A stretch of 64,000 bases of DNA, taken from Ailurus styani. Its lineage: Eukaryota > Chordata > Mammalia > Carnivora > Ailuridae. The DNA is taken from the NCBI GenBank assembly GCA_002007465.1, contig LNAC01000039.1, positions 1,118,997-1,182,996 on the forward strand, read 5' to 3'. Position numbers and translations under genes: made by a program. Of this stretch, positions 44,086-55,109 are shown piece after piece. The number at the start of each line of letters is the position of its first letter. Within the stretch, counting starts at the first letter, position 1. Under the pieces are notes generated by a model. The model ran no database searches. It was not told the origin of the DNA and worked only from the letters and a program-made list of their open reading frames with translations.

Positions 44086-45898
44086 TAAAAATAAGTTAAG
44101 ACACTGATATCAGTCAATTTCAGACTGCACATCTCTCCAGCATGTTGGAAATTGCTTGATTTGAATGATGGTTGCTGGGAATGCCCCTGAAATGCCTGTA
44201 ATCTTTATAGCTATCACTTCAGCCAACCATGCACAACTCCTCAAAAACCCCCCAAAAAATTTAGGAGAAAAAGCAAAGGGAAAAGCCAATTCCAAAGCCA
44301 ACTTCCTAAGAAGACTCTCACACAGTTGCCCTATCTCCCTGAGCCCCCAAAATGCTGAACAGACCAATCTCCTCCCCAGATCCCTGAACAAATGGGACTC
44401 GTCTTCAATCCTCCCAGCACACGCTGTGGTCAGCCCATCAGAGCCACAGTCCTCCTAGTGTCAGAGCCTGAGGGTACCGGTAAGTTTCCTTAAAAAGGCT
44501 GTGAAATTCAGAAGGGCAGAGCCCAGGTCTTACTCATCTTAGGAGCTGCCCAGGGTCACAAGCACTTTGCAGGTACTGAGCAATGTCCAAGAGAACTTTC
44601 TGAACTGCCCCTAGAGCAACTGTGTTCATACCGAGAGTGTTGAATTGCCCGTAAGTTAAAGAAAGTGTATGTTGTTTTCCATAGTGTGGAACCATTTAGA
44701 TCATCATTTTGGATATATCCACCACCCCAACACACACAGATCCATACACATGTACCCCATCCTCCCTCTATTCTCCCTCGGTACAAATACACACAGGCAC
44801 TGCAAAATCACCCTCCTTTCATTGATAATTCACAGCCTGGTTAGCTTCACCCCCACTGAGCATGAATGCACAGCTAAAGTGGTGTGATGGAAAAGGCCAA
44901 GCCTGACACAGACACTGTGAGTTCTACTCCTATCAGCCACAAACAGGCTGTGCGGCCCGTGCCTTTGAGCCTCATGTTTCTCATGCAGTAGGTCTCTCAG
45001 CTTCCTTCAATATTACAGACGTGCGTGTCTCCATAATTCCTCAGGCTCAGGGAGGATACAGCGCTCCTCTTCCAGTTTCCACCCGAAGATGGATTAGGAG
45101 GTGCCGCTGCAGCCTGCAAAGTTCTGATTTTCTGTTTGCTCGATCAAGTCAGTTACATCCAGGATCAGTCTATTAAATCAGACTGTGGGAAGAACACTTC
45201 TTATCTGTTTTGGCAATAAGAGACTTGGACATAGGAACTCAGTTAACTGGACTTACAGTACTCACAAGTCACTCTCCCTTTCTGAGAGCCCAGCCTGCCT
45301 TGCTAATAAGACGAGGGGAAGGAGGAGACCAGACAAGAACAAGAGGTTGCACACTAGAAACCCAGCAGGTAAAGTTCATAAAGAGCTCGGCAATGCCCCC
45401 CCTCCTTCCTATAGCTGAAGAACCATAATTTTCTAAATTACTTTTTGCCCAATTACTATACACGAGAACAGATGAGGTCTTGGCTTTCTCCTAATCCTGA
45501 ACAGGTTGAGTCTTAAGAAGTCTAAGTAGATTTTCTCCTCAGAGCTGTCTGATCCATGATGAAGTCTGCAGCAACCCCATGTGTAAGCCTGTTTGCCTTT
45601 TCTCTAAAAGCCAATACAAAAGAAGGCACTCTGGGTTGACAAGAGACATGTACTGAAGTTTCATTTTTCAGTGGCGAGCAAAAGCCTGGATGTGGAGACT
45701 GACAGAATGTCCACTGAGCAGCAACAAAGCAATCAATGAAGTTGGTTCCCTTCCAAGAAGCATGGGTCTAAAGGTGTGCCTAGGTATTTCAACAAGATAC
45801 CTGGAGAGAATTCCAATGTACTTCCTCTTTTGGAAGAATAAAAGAGAAAATTAATTCTGGCTTCTAATAGCAGGAGTAAGACTCTGATCAGAGCATGA
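44086..45898. other. No gene recognised
   Basis: Repeat-poor. Two overlapping antisense frames (44110-44391 minus, 93 codons; 44165-44458 plus, 97 codons) and frames at 45185-45463 have no recognised domains. A faint L2-like phrase occurs near 44510-44580. Confidence 0.45.
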
Positions 45899-45937
45899 TT
45901 TTTTTTTTCTTTTTTCTTTTTCTCTCTCTCTTTTTTA
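45899..45937 (+). repeat. Polypyrimidine (T/C)n tract
   Basis: 39 bases wholly of T and C, ending in a T run before 'aattccgggctgaac'. Confidence 0.9.
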
Positions 45938-46348
45938 ATTCCGGGCTGAACAAGGCCAAGCACCAGATGTTCAAAGTGGTAAACCGTTGGAGTTCTCTGC
46001 AAAAGCTCTTCAGCCAATTGCACTTGGGCTCTCCTGCTGGGGGGTGGGGGCGGCGCATATTGTTTTTTGTTGTTGTTGCTGTTAAGGTTAAAGTTCAACC
46101 CCAGCTAAAGCTGCATTTGGAGAGTGGGAGTAAATGTCTGGCCACAGAGAGAGGTGGGGAGGGTGACTTTCTCTGTAGTTTGTCCTAGATTTTCTGAAAT
46201 GATTACATTCTGAGGACTCAGAGGCAACTCACACTTTCAAGTCTGAATGCTGACTCATGTCCTCCCCTTCAGGGCAACGGAAAGGAAGGGTGGAGTTGGA
46301 GGATCTGGGTTGGGGAGCAGGGTAGGAACTGACATGGGGCTGGGGGGA

Positions 46349-46350
<2 letters not shown>
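45938..46350. other. No gene; G-rich patches
   Basis: Repeat-poor. G-run clusters at 46039-46054 and 46286-46348 have quadruplex-forming potential. No exon supported. Confidence 0.45.

Positions 46351-46396
<46 letters not shown>
46351..46396 (+). repeat. (AG)23 microsatellite
   Basis: 46 bases of uninterrupted AG. Frames reading it as Arg-Glu (plus) or Leu-Ser (minus) are artefacts. Confidence 0.98.
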
Positions 46397-46402
<6 letters not shown>

Positions 46403-47096
46403 AATGAGGATACCAGCAAGACTCCACTTCTGAAGGCGAACCTTCCTTCTGGTTTTCTGCAGGACTCATGAAATTTGAGGAAAGAGTCGGCAAATGTTGT
46501 CCCGATGGCATTTTTTTGTCCTTCCTAGCCTGATCCATTCTTTATTTTCTTCTGAGATCTTTGGGACTCATACAGTTAATAAAGGGGGAGGAAAAAAATA
46601 TCAAAAGGCTATTTTTGTCTTGTTTGCAAGGATCAGTGAAATGAGTCAAATAAATTGAGGGGGGAAAATCCTCCATAACTCAGGCTGATCCAGAAGGGAA
46701 TCTTTGCTGATACTTCAAAGTGTCATTTCCTCCAATGACCTAAATGGATTCATGAAAGTTTGGGTCATTCAAGCAGCTGGCCATCCACAGGGACACTGAG
46801 TAACCTAATCATCTTAATAGCCAGAAGTCTGATGGTGTCATTTGTCTGAATATTCACAAGAAACACACGGGCGCGCACGCACACACACACTCTTTCCTAA
46901 TCTCAGATACTGTTGGAGTTCTTCCATTAGGAAACCCATCTGTGGTGGGTCCAAAACCCATCTTACCTCTGGTGACCCAGAACAGCTTCAAAAACTAGCA
47001 TTTTATGTTACATGTATATACAGGTGTGTTTTCCACAGAAGTGATGCTCCATCATCTGGGGTGGTTTTATTGTACTGAGATACTCCCTTTGTGACC
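46397..47096. other. No gene; short CG/CA run
   Basis: Unassigned. 'cacacgggcgcgcacgcacacacacac' at about 46864-46890 is a CA microsatellite with CG-containing 5' end. Confidence 0.5.
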
Positions 47097-47380
47097 ACTG
47101 ATTCATTTCTTCAATAAATATTTATTCTGCACCTACTGTCAGGCACCTTGATGGGAGCTGAGAATGCATGAAGGTCACGTCTACTGGGAAGTCTTCATAT
47201 AGGCACATTACTCACATATCAATATGCCAATGTATGTATTTAAACTCCACATCATGTGGATGTTGTGAAGGAAATGAACAGGATGGAGAGATAGGACTAA
47301 GGGAGGAGGTGGAATTAGTTAATCAGCTGTGTGAAGGAAGAAATGACCAACTCCACTGGCTGGGGAAAGTGCTCAGAAGG
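47097..47380 (-). mobile_element. L2 fragment, antisense
   Basis: 'attcatttcttcaataaatatttattctgcacctactgtcaggcacc' is the complement of the L2 3' end, continuing with 'gtgaaggaaatgaacaggatggagagat'. The 122-codon plus frame 47168-47536 begins inside it and is not credible. Confidence 0.68.
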
Positions 47381-48392
47381 GGTCTCTTTCATCTTTACAA
47401 GCGCTGTGCCCCGCCTAGCACACAGCAGACACTCAGTTGTTTAATTGGGTGGCTCTCAGCTTCACTTACACTCACTATGGTGCTCTTAGGGCTGACAGTC
47501 AGTCAGAATGCAATGGCTGTACTAATTGTTCAGTGATTACTGCTCAGAGACTCTGAAACCCCCTCCTCTACCCATCCCCTGGACCATCCCTGAGACTCGC
47601 CTACAGTTCAGCAGCTAAAGGGGGAATGGGTCCCCAGCACAGATTCAAGACCCTGTTCTACTACTCCCACTGTGTTTGTTCTAGTGCACGAATGCTAGAG
47701 CTGTCTTGGCTATTAAATATTTCAGGGATAAGCCTGCTGTCAGAACTTGGGGTGGGAGAGGGGTGGGAGAAAGTCCATGCTCATCTGGTTTAGAGACAGC
47801 CAACTGTCTTGGGGGAGAATGGCTATGGTTTGACAATACTGTCCCCTTTTATCAGTCTCATTACTGCCATCAGAGATCATCTCTCTACCCCAAGTCCTGG
47901 AAAGAATGGTAGAGAAACGAAACAGACATGGTCCATGCCTTTTTAGGTTATGTACCTAAAATGCATAAGGCAGACTGTATGCAAAACATGGCACTGAGTA
48001 CAAAGAGATAAGACATTTCTCTTGGTAAGTTTGATTTTAGGTAAAGACAGTAGTATCAAAGTTGACTGTTTCTTACTCAGAGCCTTACTATCTGTAACAA
48101 GTCAACCAAACAGTGAAACTCTCTTTAACTGTAGGCACAGGAAGAAGCAGGAATAGAAAAAAGATCTATTTAATTATCCTTTTCCTATATAAATATGTAA
48201 AACACAGATTTACATGTTTAATATTAAAATAGAGCAATTAAAATAATAGATAAATCCATCTTTAAGTTTAAGGGCTTACAATACAATTCAGAGTGAAATT
48301 TGAGAGGTCTATAAAAAAATAACAGGTAAATCATCTTGCTCTCTATGGCCAGTTAGTGCTGAAATGAAGCCTAGTTTTCTTTTTTCTAATTT
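47381..48392. other. No gene recognised
   Basis: Unassigned, becoming AT-rich after 48150. Confidence 0.5.
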
Positions 48393-48404
48393 AAGAAAGC
48401 TCTT

Positions 48405-48651
48405 GGGCGCCTGGGTGGCTCAGTGGGTTAAAGCCTCTGCCTTCGGCTCAGGTCATGATCTCAGGGTCCTGGGATCGATGCCCGCATCGGGCTCTCTGCT
48501 CGGCAGGGAGCCTGCTTCCTCCTCTCTCTCCGTGCCTGCCTCTCTGCTTACTTGTAATCTCTCTCTCTCTCTCTCTNNNNNNNNNNNNNNNNNNNNNNNN
48601 NNNNNNNNNNNNCAAATAAATAAATAAAATCTTTAAAAAAAAAAAAAAAAA
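48405..48651 (+). mobile_element. Young CAN-SINE with internal gap
   Basis: Consensus-like head 'gggcgcctgggtggctcagtgggttaaagcctctgcc', B box 'gggatcgatgcccgcatcggg', C/T tract interrupted by 36 N (48577-48612), then 'caaataaataaataaaatcttt' and a long A-run. A perfect 12-bp duplication, 'aagaaagctctt', lies at 48393-48404 and 48652-48663. Confidence 0.96.
48577..48612. other. Assembly gap (36 N) in a CT tract
   Basis: The unresolved bases sit exactly in the (CT)n tract of the SINE, a typical place for sequencing or assembly to fail. Confidence 1.
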
Positions 48652-48744
48652 AAGAAAGCTCTTTCCAATCCCTGCTACTTCTTTCTGCTCCAGCTCCTGG
48701 TCCAAGGCCTCACCTTTTGGTTAGACTTTAAGAGATCCATAGAC

Positions 48745-48888
48745 TGGGGCACCTGAGTGGCTCAGTTGGTTAAGCATCTGCTTTCAGCTCAGGTCATGAT
48801 CCCAGAGTCCTGAGATCAAGTTCCACATCGGTTTCCCTGCTCAGTGGGAGTCTGCTTGTTCCTCTGCTCCTCTCCCCGCTTGTTCTCT

Positions 48889-48937
<49 letters not shown>

Positions 48938-48965
48938 AAATAAAATTAAAAAAAAAAAAAAGAGC
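48745..48965 (+). mobile_element. CAN-SINE with expanded (CT)n
   Basis: Head 'gggcacctgagtggctcagttggttaagcatctgc', B-box region 'gagatcaagttcc', C/T middle ending in 40 bases of pure CT (48894-48933), then 'caagtaaataaaatt' and a 14-A run. Decayed duplications 'agagatccatagac' (48731-48744) and 'agagaccaatggac' (48967-48980). Confidence 0.93.
48894..48933 (+). repeat. (CT)20 microsatellite
   Basis: Uninterrupted CT inside the C/T region of the CAN-SINE at 48745, so SINE-seeded. Confidence 0.97.
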
Positions 48966-48980
48966 GAGAGACCAATGGAC

Positions 48981-51900
48981 CTACCAGTCCTCTCCCTGCT
49001 CAGTTGCCTCTCCTACTTCTCCTTCATGGAAAGAAAAACATTTCTTTCCTTTTAGTCAGCTCAGCTGAACTCCATTCCTGCTTATTCTCTCAGCAGAGGA
49101 GGAAAAAACAGAAAAAACAAACCACTGGGTCCTAACCATAATGTAAGTCCTCCCTGACAGCATCCTTCTAATCAGGGGGAAAAAAGGGAGGGGGGGGCAG
49201 GGAATGTTTCTTCGATAACCCATTTCTCCAGTTTTGTAGGAGCTTTGTGCCTTTAAGATCAGAATGCTTCATATGGACAGAGAAGAAATCCACTGGAAGG
49301 AGCAGAAACAAGCCATCTGAGGGAAGCTGCTGTGGCGTTGAAATCCCGTTAGCACTCTACCATTCCCATCTTCATCGCTCTTGCCTTCCCCAGACCCAGT
49401 TCTTTTTCTTCTCTTCTGCCTAGGCCTCTATACCATAGTGGGATTGCTCAATTCAATTACTTCAGTTCACTTCAGTTCAACCCATATTACTAGGTAGGAG
49501 GGTATCTATTAAAGTACTTTGTAATAGGAAAGTGCTTTACAGATATTAGTATTACTAAATACTCATTATGTGTTACTCTTCGCTGGGATGGGGTGGAGGG
49601 AGCGGTGGTGAGGACAAGAACAGATGAAAAGCCTTAACTCTGACATTCCAGGAAAATATGACGACTTCAGCAAGAATTACAGATGATGGGTCATGAAAGT
49701 GGTCTTCTAAACCTACTGGAGAGTGCATTTGAATGGACCTAGAAAGACCTGTGAGACTTCTGCTGGGGAAAAGGGGGTAAGGGCATTGAAAAAAACATGA
49801 CAGATCATATATCCTCTTGCTTAGGAAGAAAGAACCATCAGATCAATGATAACCCTGACAGAGGAGGATGAATGAGGATTCTAGTTATTTAGTTATACCC
49901 TCAATCCTCCATGATGCTGCATTTAAGAATTCAGTGTCCAAGTCATCTCTGTTTTGAAAGAAGTCAAGTCACACCCGAGGTCCTTGAATCAATATGACAG
50001 AAGTTCACCTGGGTACAAAGAGATTAGTCCCCTTCAGTGTGCTTGAGGACTTGAAGAGACTAAGGGTTTCACTGAGCCACAGAGAATAGCCTGTGAGTGG
50101 GGGGGTTGGAGGTGACATTCTTTTCTAAGTAAAGTGCAAACACTCTCTTATAAAGAAAAGTGCATTTGGAAGGAATGTGGTCCTCATACATCACCTGTGA
50201 TTAGCTTTTGGACAACTTTCATGGACAGGAAGGCTTCCATTCAGGAGCAGACAATTCAGCTGATTACCTTGTATGTCTGAGGTCATCCCCTGAGAATGGG
50301 AACAATGCCCCTCAGACCTGTGGAGGAAACTCAATCAACCAACTCAGGTGTGCAACGAAGCGTTTGAAGAGCCACTGAAGGTGCCGTTTACTCTCAATGG
50401 GAATTTTTTTTTCTCTTTTGGATGAAGGTAGAAAACATGATGCCTTTTACTAGAATCTGTATCTGGAAGATTTTTGTTTTTCTGTTTGGGGTTTTTACCA
50501 GTTCTGTATTCAAAGACCAAAACAAAACCCCTATTTACTTTCTGTCTTGGAAAATGCTGTCAGCTCTGTGTTGAGCACTTCCTAGAAAATGCTCCCCTCC
50601 CCCACCCCAGTAAGCCTCTTCAGCCTGGCTACAGAAGGATGTTTACCTCTGACACTTACCATCAAGGTTCAAACCTTGTCAACCTTTTACCAGCTCTGAA
50701 CACACAAAGCCACACTCCCCTAAAAGGTCCCTGAGCTCTCCCAGATGCATTTTAATGACTTTCCCTAACTTTTGCATTTGGAAAATTGCAGAGAACCAGA
50801 TCTCATGCCCACTTGAGACAATTTTGTCAGCTGTGATTTTCCTAAGTCAGGTATTCATATTCAAAGATGAGAGCAAGAGGAAATTTTAGCCCAAACATTA
50901 AAGAAAAGGAAAGGGGTGGGTAAATTTAGAATTACTGCAAAGTTTTAGCTTTTCTAGGAGAAAGCAAGGACAGAAATGTAATCAGATTCTTAGATTATAA
51001 TCTAATCCTATCTACTTCCCCCCCCTTTCACACTCATCCAGTATCACTACTTCTTTGACAATGTTGAAAAATTGAGTATGTCTAACATATACTCCCATTG
51101 AGTGATTGAAAATGGAAGCCAGAGGGGGAAAATATTCTCAAAATCTCACTCAAAGCAAAACTAGAAACCAAGATGTATAAAAGAACTAGAGAGTGAAATA
51201 AATCTCCAGAAGATGTAATAGAGAGGGAGATCTGGGCAGTTATAAAACTCTTCCAGATCTACAATTCAATGTGTTTAGGTGGCTAATTATTCTGAAATTA
51301 GATCTGCAAAGAAAGAACCAACAAGACAGAAGGTAGGATCAGACAGCACGGGCAGTGTTTCTGTGCCAAAAGACCTTGTAAGGAGGGACTGTTCATCATT
51401 ATTTTCGAGTGGGGGGGTAGGAAGAAAGAGAAACCCTTCTGGCATCCACCCACACAGAAAATTTTCGTACTTCTTACCATGGAAATATTAACTTAGAGGA
51501 AAGGAACAGAGCACTGGGGAGTTCCATCCTAAAGACTTTCTGAAAGGGAAATGCCCAAAAGTACATCCAGAAAGGCAGATTGGCAATTGGATTTGTGTGG
51601 AATCAGACACCAGATGTGTCTATACAAGCTGCACTTACTCATCAGGGAGTCAGGCAGATCACTTTCTCACTCCATGAGGTACAGCCCTCTTGGCCGCCCC
51701 CAGTCCATGGCCCACTTGCCAAGCCCTCAGCAGAGCCCTTGGTTTATTGAAACACCACACTGATGCACCCATCCCTGTTCGAAACATGCAAACTCCCTTC
51801 AGCATCCTACGCATCCTATGTAGTCTCAGCCTAATTGCCCCGCTTAAAGTTGCTCTGCCCTTCTTGGATCCTTCAGGGGCAGGACCCAGGCACTAAAAAC

Positions 51901-52848
51901 CCTTGGGGACCCCTACTATTTGAAGCCAAAGTTCTTCACCCCAGAATAAATCTCCAACTTTCTCTTTCTAAAGTCCCATGAAACAGAGTTGGATGGGGTA
52001 ATTTTGTAGGATTGCTAATGAACTTTCCCCTATGCCATTTCTCCCTATTTCTTTTGGTTCAAAGAGTAGAATTCATGAAAGCATTTGCATTGGATTTGAC
52101 ATCCATTCCTTTCCCTTTACAAATACCATTATATTCACCACAGGTTGATGGCTCACTGCAAGGGAATGTGGACACGGATTCCTCTTAGAGCACCCTGTAA
52201 TGCTCTAAAGGCAGTAGTGTGTTTTCTTCAGGTTCCAGGTGCCCATATGCTCCAGGTTCAAGGTAAAGTGAAAAGAATGAGAAAGAAACCACAACACATG
52301 TATTCCTTCCCCAGTTCCAGGAGGGCTCCAGTTCCATTGTGTGCTTGGGACTACATACTCATTCAATCTAAATGTTCGTCAACAGATGGAGATGAATAAT
52401 TCTCACCATGGAGCTCATAATGATTTGAAAAGGAGGTTCTATGGAAATGAAAGGCACTGACAAAGAAACATCTTTTTGTGAAGAGGACTTAAGCAAGAAT
52501 GTTTAAAGTCCTGAGTTCCAGGTCCAACTTTGCCTCTAGCTAGCTCTCACAGAATTTTTCTGGATACCAAGATCTCATCTGAAACATGAAGGGGGTAAAC
52601 TAACAGGTTTCTTCCACAATTAAAAGTTCATGACCTGTTTTCTTCATATAAATATTTAATTATCCAATTTTCCACAACCAATCAAACTGACTTTTCCCCA
52701 ATGCCCAGCCTACTGCAGCCATGGTCATGTCAACTGCCTTGACAAGAGGGGCAACTAGTCTCTGCTAGTTGGGTTTTGCTGTGTTCCAAGGCCACATTCA
52801 GCTGTCTCTTTCATTAATTACTTGCATCCCTTCTTCCTTCTGTTAGTA
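48981..52848. other. No gene; longest repeat-poor stretch (3.9 kb)
   Basis: I recognised no interspersed repeat, RNA gene or coding exon. All frames are under 90 codons, overlap each other and lack domains. Short homopolymers occur (G-run near 49190, C-run near 51020). This could be conserved non-coding DNA or repeats too old to see by eye. Confidence 0.4.
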
Positions 52849-52897
52849 CAGAGTTAACTCTCTAATTGATCACACAGAGTTAATTCTCTAATTGGTT
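52849..52897 (+). repeat. 25-bp tandem duplication
   Basis: 'acagagttaactctctaattgatc' is followed directly by 'acacagagttaattctctaattggt'. The two units differ at a few positions. Confidence 0.85.
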
Positions 52898-53234
52898 AAG
52901 CCAAAAATCACCTGGCGGCTATGCATCCTGGAAGGTTTGCCACACACATAATAGAACATTAGAGCATTAAAGAACCTTAGAAACTATCAAGGTGAGTGGC
53001 CTCCAGAGTACCAAGGGGATATACAGGAAGATCCATTAGAATGCAGGAAAAATACTACATCACCTGTTTTTACTTATTTTGTCATATTCCTGCTAAACTT
53101 CTATTATTAGAGTATGTTTTATAATGTATATAGTATATCACGTATACATTCATATTATTTGTAAATTAGTATATATCTACTGAAACATGCATGCTAACTA
53201 CTTCTGTTGTTGTTACTTATAGGAGTGTGTGATC
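52898..53234. other. No gene recognised
   Basis: AT-rich unassigned sequence. Confidence 0.5.
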
Positions 53235-53450
53235 CAAAAAGTTCAAAGATTAATCAGACCAAGTTCCATCCACTGTCAGTTTTTGTTAATATAAGTTTTA
53301 TTGGAACATAGCCATGCCCATTCATTTATATAACATCTGTGGCTGTTTCCACACTACCTCAACATGATTCAGTAGTTGCAGCAGAGATGGTATGACCCAC
53401 AAATCCAAAAATGTTTACTCTCTGGCCCCATATAGCAAAAATTCACTGAC
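53235..53450 (+). mobile_element. hAT-Charlie-type non-autonomous fossil
   Basis: 'aagttttattggaacatagccatgcccattcatttat', 'gtggctgtttccacactacctc', 'agtagttgcagcagagatggtatgaccc' and 'aaaatgtttactctctggcccc' match a common non-autonomous mammalian hAT family. Subfamily not assigned. Confidence 0.78.
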
Positions 53451-53464
53451 AATCTAGACTAACA

Positions 53465-53580
53465 ACTTCATTTCTATAGATGAAGGAAGTAAAGCCCTTG
53501 GATGTAGACTATATTGGCAAAGCAGAATTGGAGCCCAAGTCTTCTTCAAGACATTCTTTAGCTGATGCTTTGTGCACTGT
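53465..53580 (-). mobile_element. MIR, antisense
   Basis: 'acttcatttctatagatgaaggaagtaaagccc' and 'ggcaaagcagaattggagcccaagtcttcttc' resemble the MIR complement. Confidence 0.5.
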
Positions 53581-54067
53581 CCTCCCCATACTTTGTGTTC
53601 CTTCAAGTCTATTGACATCTAAACTAACATATTACTAGACTAAAATTCCATTTTACCCACAAAGGCTGCTTCTACCTGAGCTCCCCTTTCCCCTCCTCCC
53701 CCCAGGCTGCATTCCCTCCCCACCACCACTCCCTGGGCTGGGCTGCATCAGCTTCCCTTATGCCACTCTGGCAGCCTGCCACCTGCCCAAAGATGCCATT
53801 ACACTGCTCATATGCTCGTTAGCTCAGAGAGAAGATCCCCTATTTTTTTTTCTTTCCTTTACACATTCTAATTAGTTTGCTATATTTCTAAAATCCTGGA
53901 AATGCAGTGACCAATAACATGTTTACTTATTTGGAATATCTGACAAAGGTGCTAAGACTGGTAAGATAATGAAAATCAGTCAGAACTCTCCAACTGTGGA
54001 ATCATTGAGGGGTCATGCTCTGCCCACGCAATGTACACTTCTTCAAACACATGAATTTTGCAGTCAA
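53581..54067. other. No gene; C-rich patch
   Basis: Bases 53680-53745 hold several C-runs (minus-strand G-runs). The rest is unassigned. Confidence 0.5.
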
Positions 54068-54461
54068 AGTCAGCACCAGCAGCAGCATAATGTAGGAACA
54101 TGTTAGAAATGTAAATTCTGGGCGCCTGGGTGGCTCAGTGGGTTAAAGCCTCTGCTTTCAGCTCAGGTCATGATCTCAGCGTCCTGGGATCGAGGCCCGC
54201 ATCGGGCTCTCTGCTCAGCAGGGAGCTTGCTTCCTCCTCTCCCTGTCTCTCTGCCTGCCTCTCTGCCTACTTGTAATCTCTCTCTCTGTGTCAAATAAAT
54301 AAATAAAATCTTTAAAAAAAAAAAAAAGAAAAAGAAATGTAAATTCTTAGGTCCCACTCCAAAACTATGCAATCAGAAATTCTGGGGGTGGGCCCCAGAA
54401 ATCTGTGCTTTAACAAGTCCCCCTGTTGAGTCTGATGCTTGCTAAAGTGTGAAAAACGTGA
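54068..54461 (+). mobile_element. MER5-type hAT-Charlie fossil, split by a SINE
   Basis: 'cagcaccagcagcagcataatgtaggaacatgttagaaatgtaaattct' precedes the SINE and 'taggtcccactcc...aatcagaaattctgggggtgggccccagaaatctgtgctttaacaagtcc' follows it. Together they form one MER5-like element with the SINE at 54120-54332 inside. Confidence 0.8.
54120..54332 (+). mobile_element. Young CAN-SINE nested in MER5-type element
   Basis: Consensus-like: 'gggcgcctgggtggctcagtgggttaaagcc', 'gggatcgaggcccgcatcggg', 'ctgcctacttgtaatctctctc', 'tgtcaaataaataaataaaatcttt' and an A-rich tail. A perfect 15-bp duplication, 'agaaatgtaaattct', lies at 54105-54119 and 54333-54347. The minus frame 54163-54372 is SINE-derived. 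Confidence 0.97.
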
Positions 54462-54763
54462 ATTCAAGGAATTTGACATCACCACCAAAGGCCAAAAGCC
54501 TGAAGGAAAGAAACTCTTCTAGCACCTGTGCCTCCTCTGAAGTCTCCTTCCTATCAGCCTTCACTGCATAATTACATCTGTGCAAGTTCCTGGGACAGAT
54601 GCTACTTTCTCACCTTCAAGGGAGCAGTAAAGATAAGAAGGAGCTTTGGGTACTTAATGGAAAAAGACATTGCAGCTTGCCTAGTGGTCATTGTGCTTTA
54701 CGTCCGTTATGGTCACGTTGCACTGCTGGATCACTACATTTTAAAAAAATATTTATCAAGGAC

Positions 54764-54953
54764 TATGGGGCTCCTGCATGTTTCAGTTAGTTAAGCATCC
54801 AACTCTTGATTTCTGCTCAGGTCATGATCTCAGGGTCATGAGATCAAGCCCTGAGTTGAGCTCCGTGCTGGGTGGGGAGCCTGCTGGAGATTCTCTCTCC
54901 TTCTCCCTCTGCCCCCTCCCCCACCAAGCTTGCCCTCCCTCTCAAATACATGT
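54764..54953 (+). mobile_element. CAN-SINE, older subfamily
   Basis: 'ggggctcctgcatgtttcagttagttaagcatccaactcttgattt', 'catgagatcaagccctgagttg', a C-rich tail and a decayed A-tail. Duplications 'atttatcaaggac' (from 54751) and 'atatatcaaggac' (from 54954) differ by one base. Confidence 0.9.
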
Positions 54954-55109
54954 ATATATCAAGGACCTAACTAAATACAAAATTCTATGTAAAAATGGAT
55001 TGTGTACATCTTCTCAGTACACACTTAACCCATACTATGGAGTTTACAGTCTGATGAAGGAAATGGGTTTTTCACTTTAAAAAAAGAAATTACATGCAAA
55101 TAATTTGAA

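Noticed and set aside
44110..44458. Overlapping 93- and 97-codon frames on opposite strands
   Set aside because: Mirror-image frames commonly arise when stop codons are scarce on both strands; neither product resembles a known family.
46864..46890. CG-containing run as a possible CpG island
   Set aside because: It is the CG-tinged start of a CA microsatellite, far too short for an island.
47168..47536. 122-codon plus-strand open frame
   Set aside because: It starts in an antisense L2 fragment, with no recognisable protein features.
53682..53745. C-rich patch as a minus-strand quadruplex
   Set aside because: The fourth C-run is separated by a longer loop; the case is weaker than for the G-rich clusters at 46 kb.
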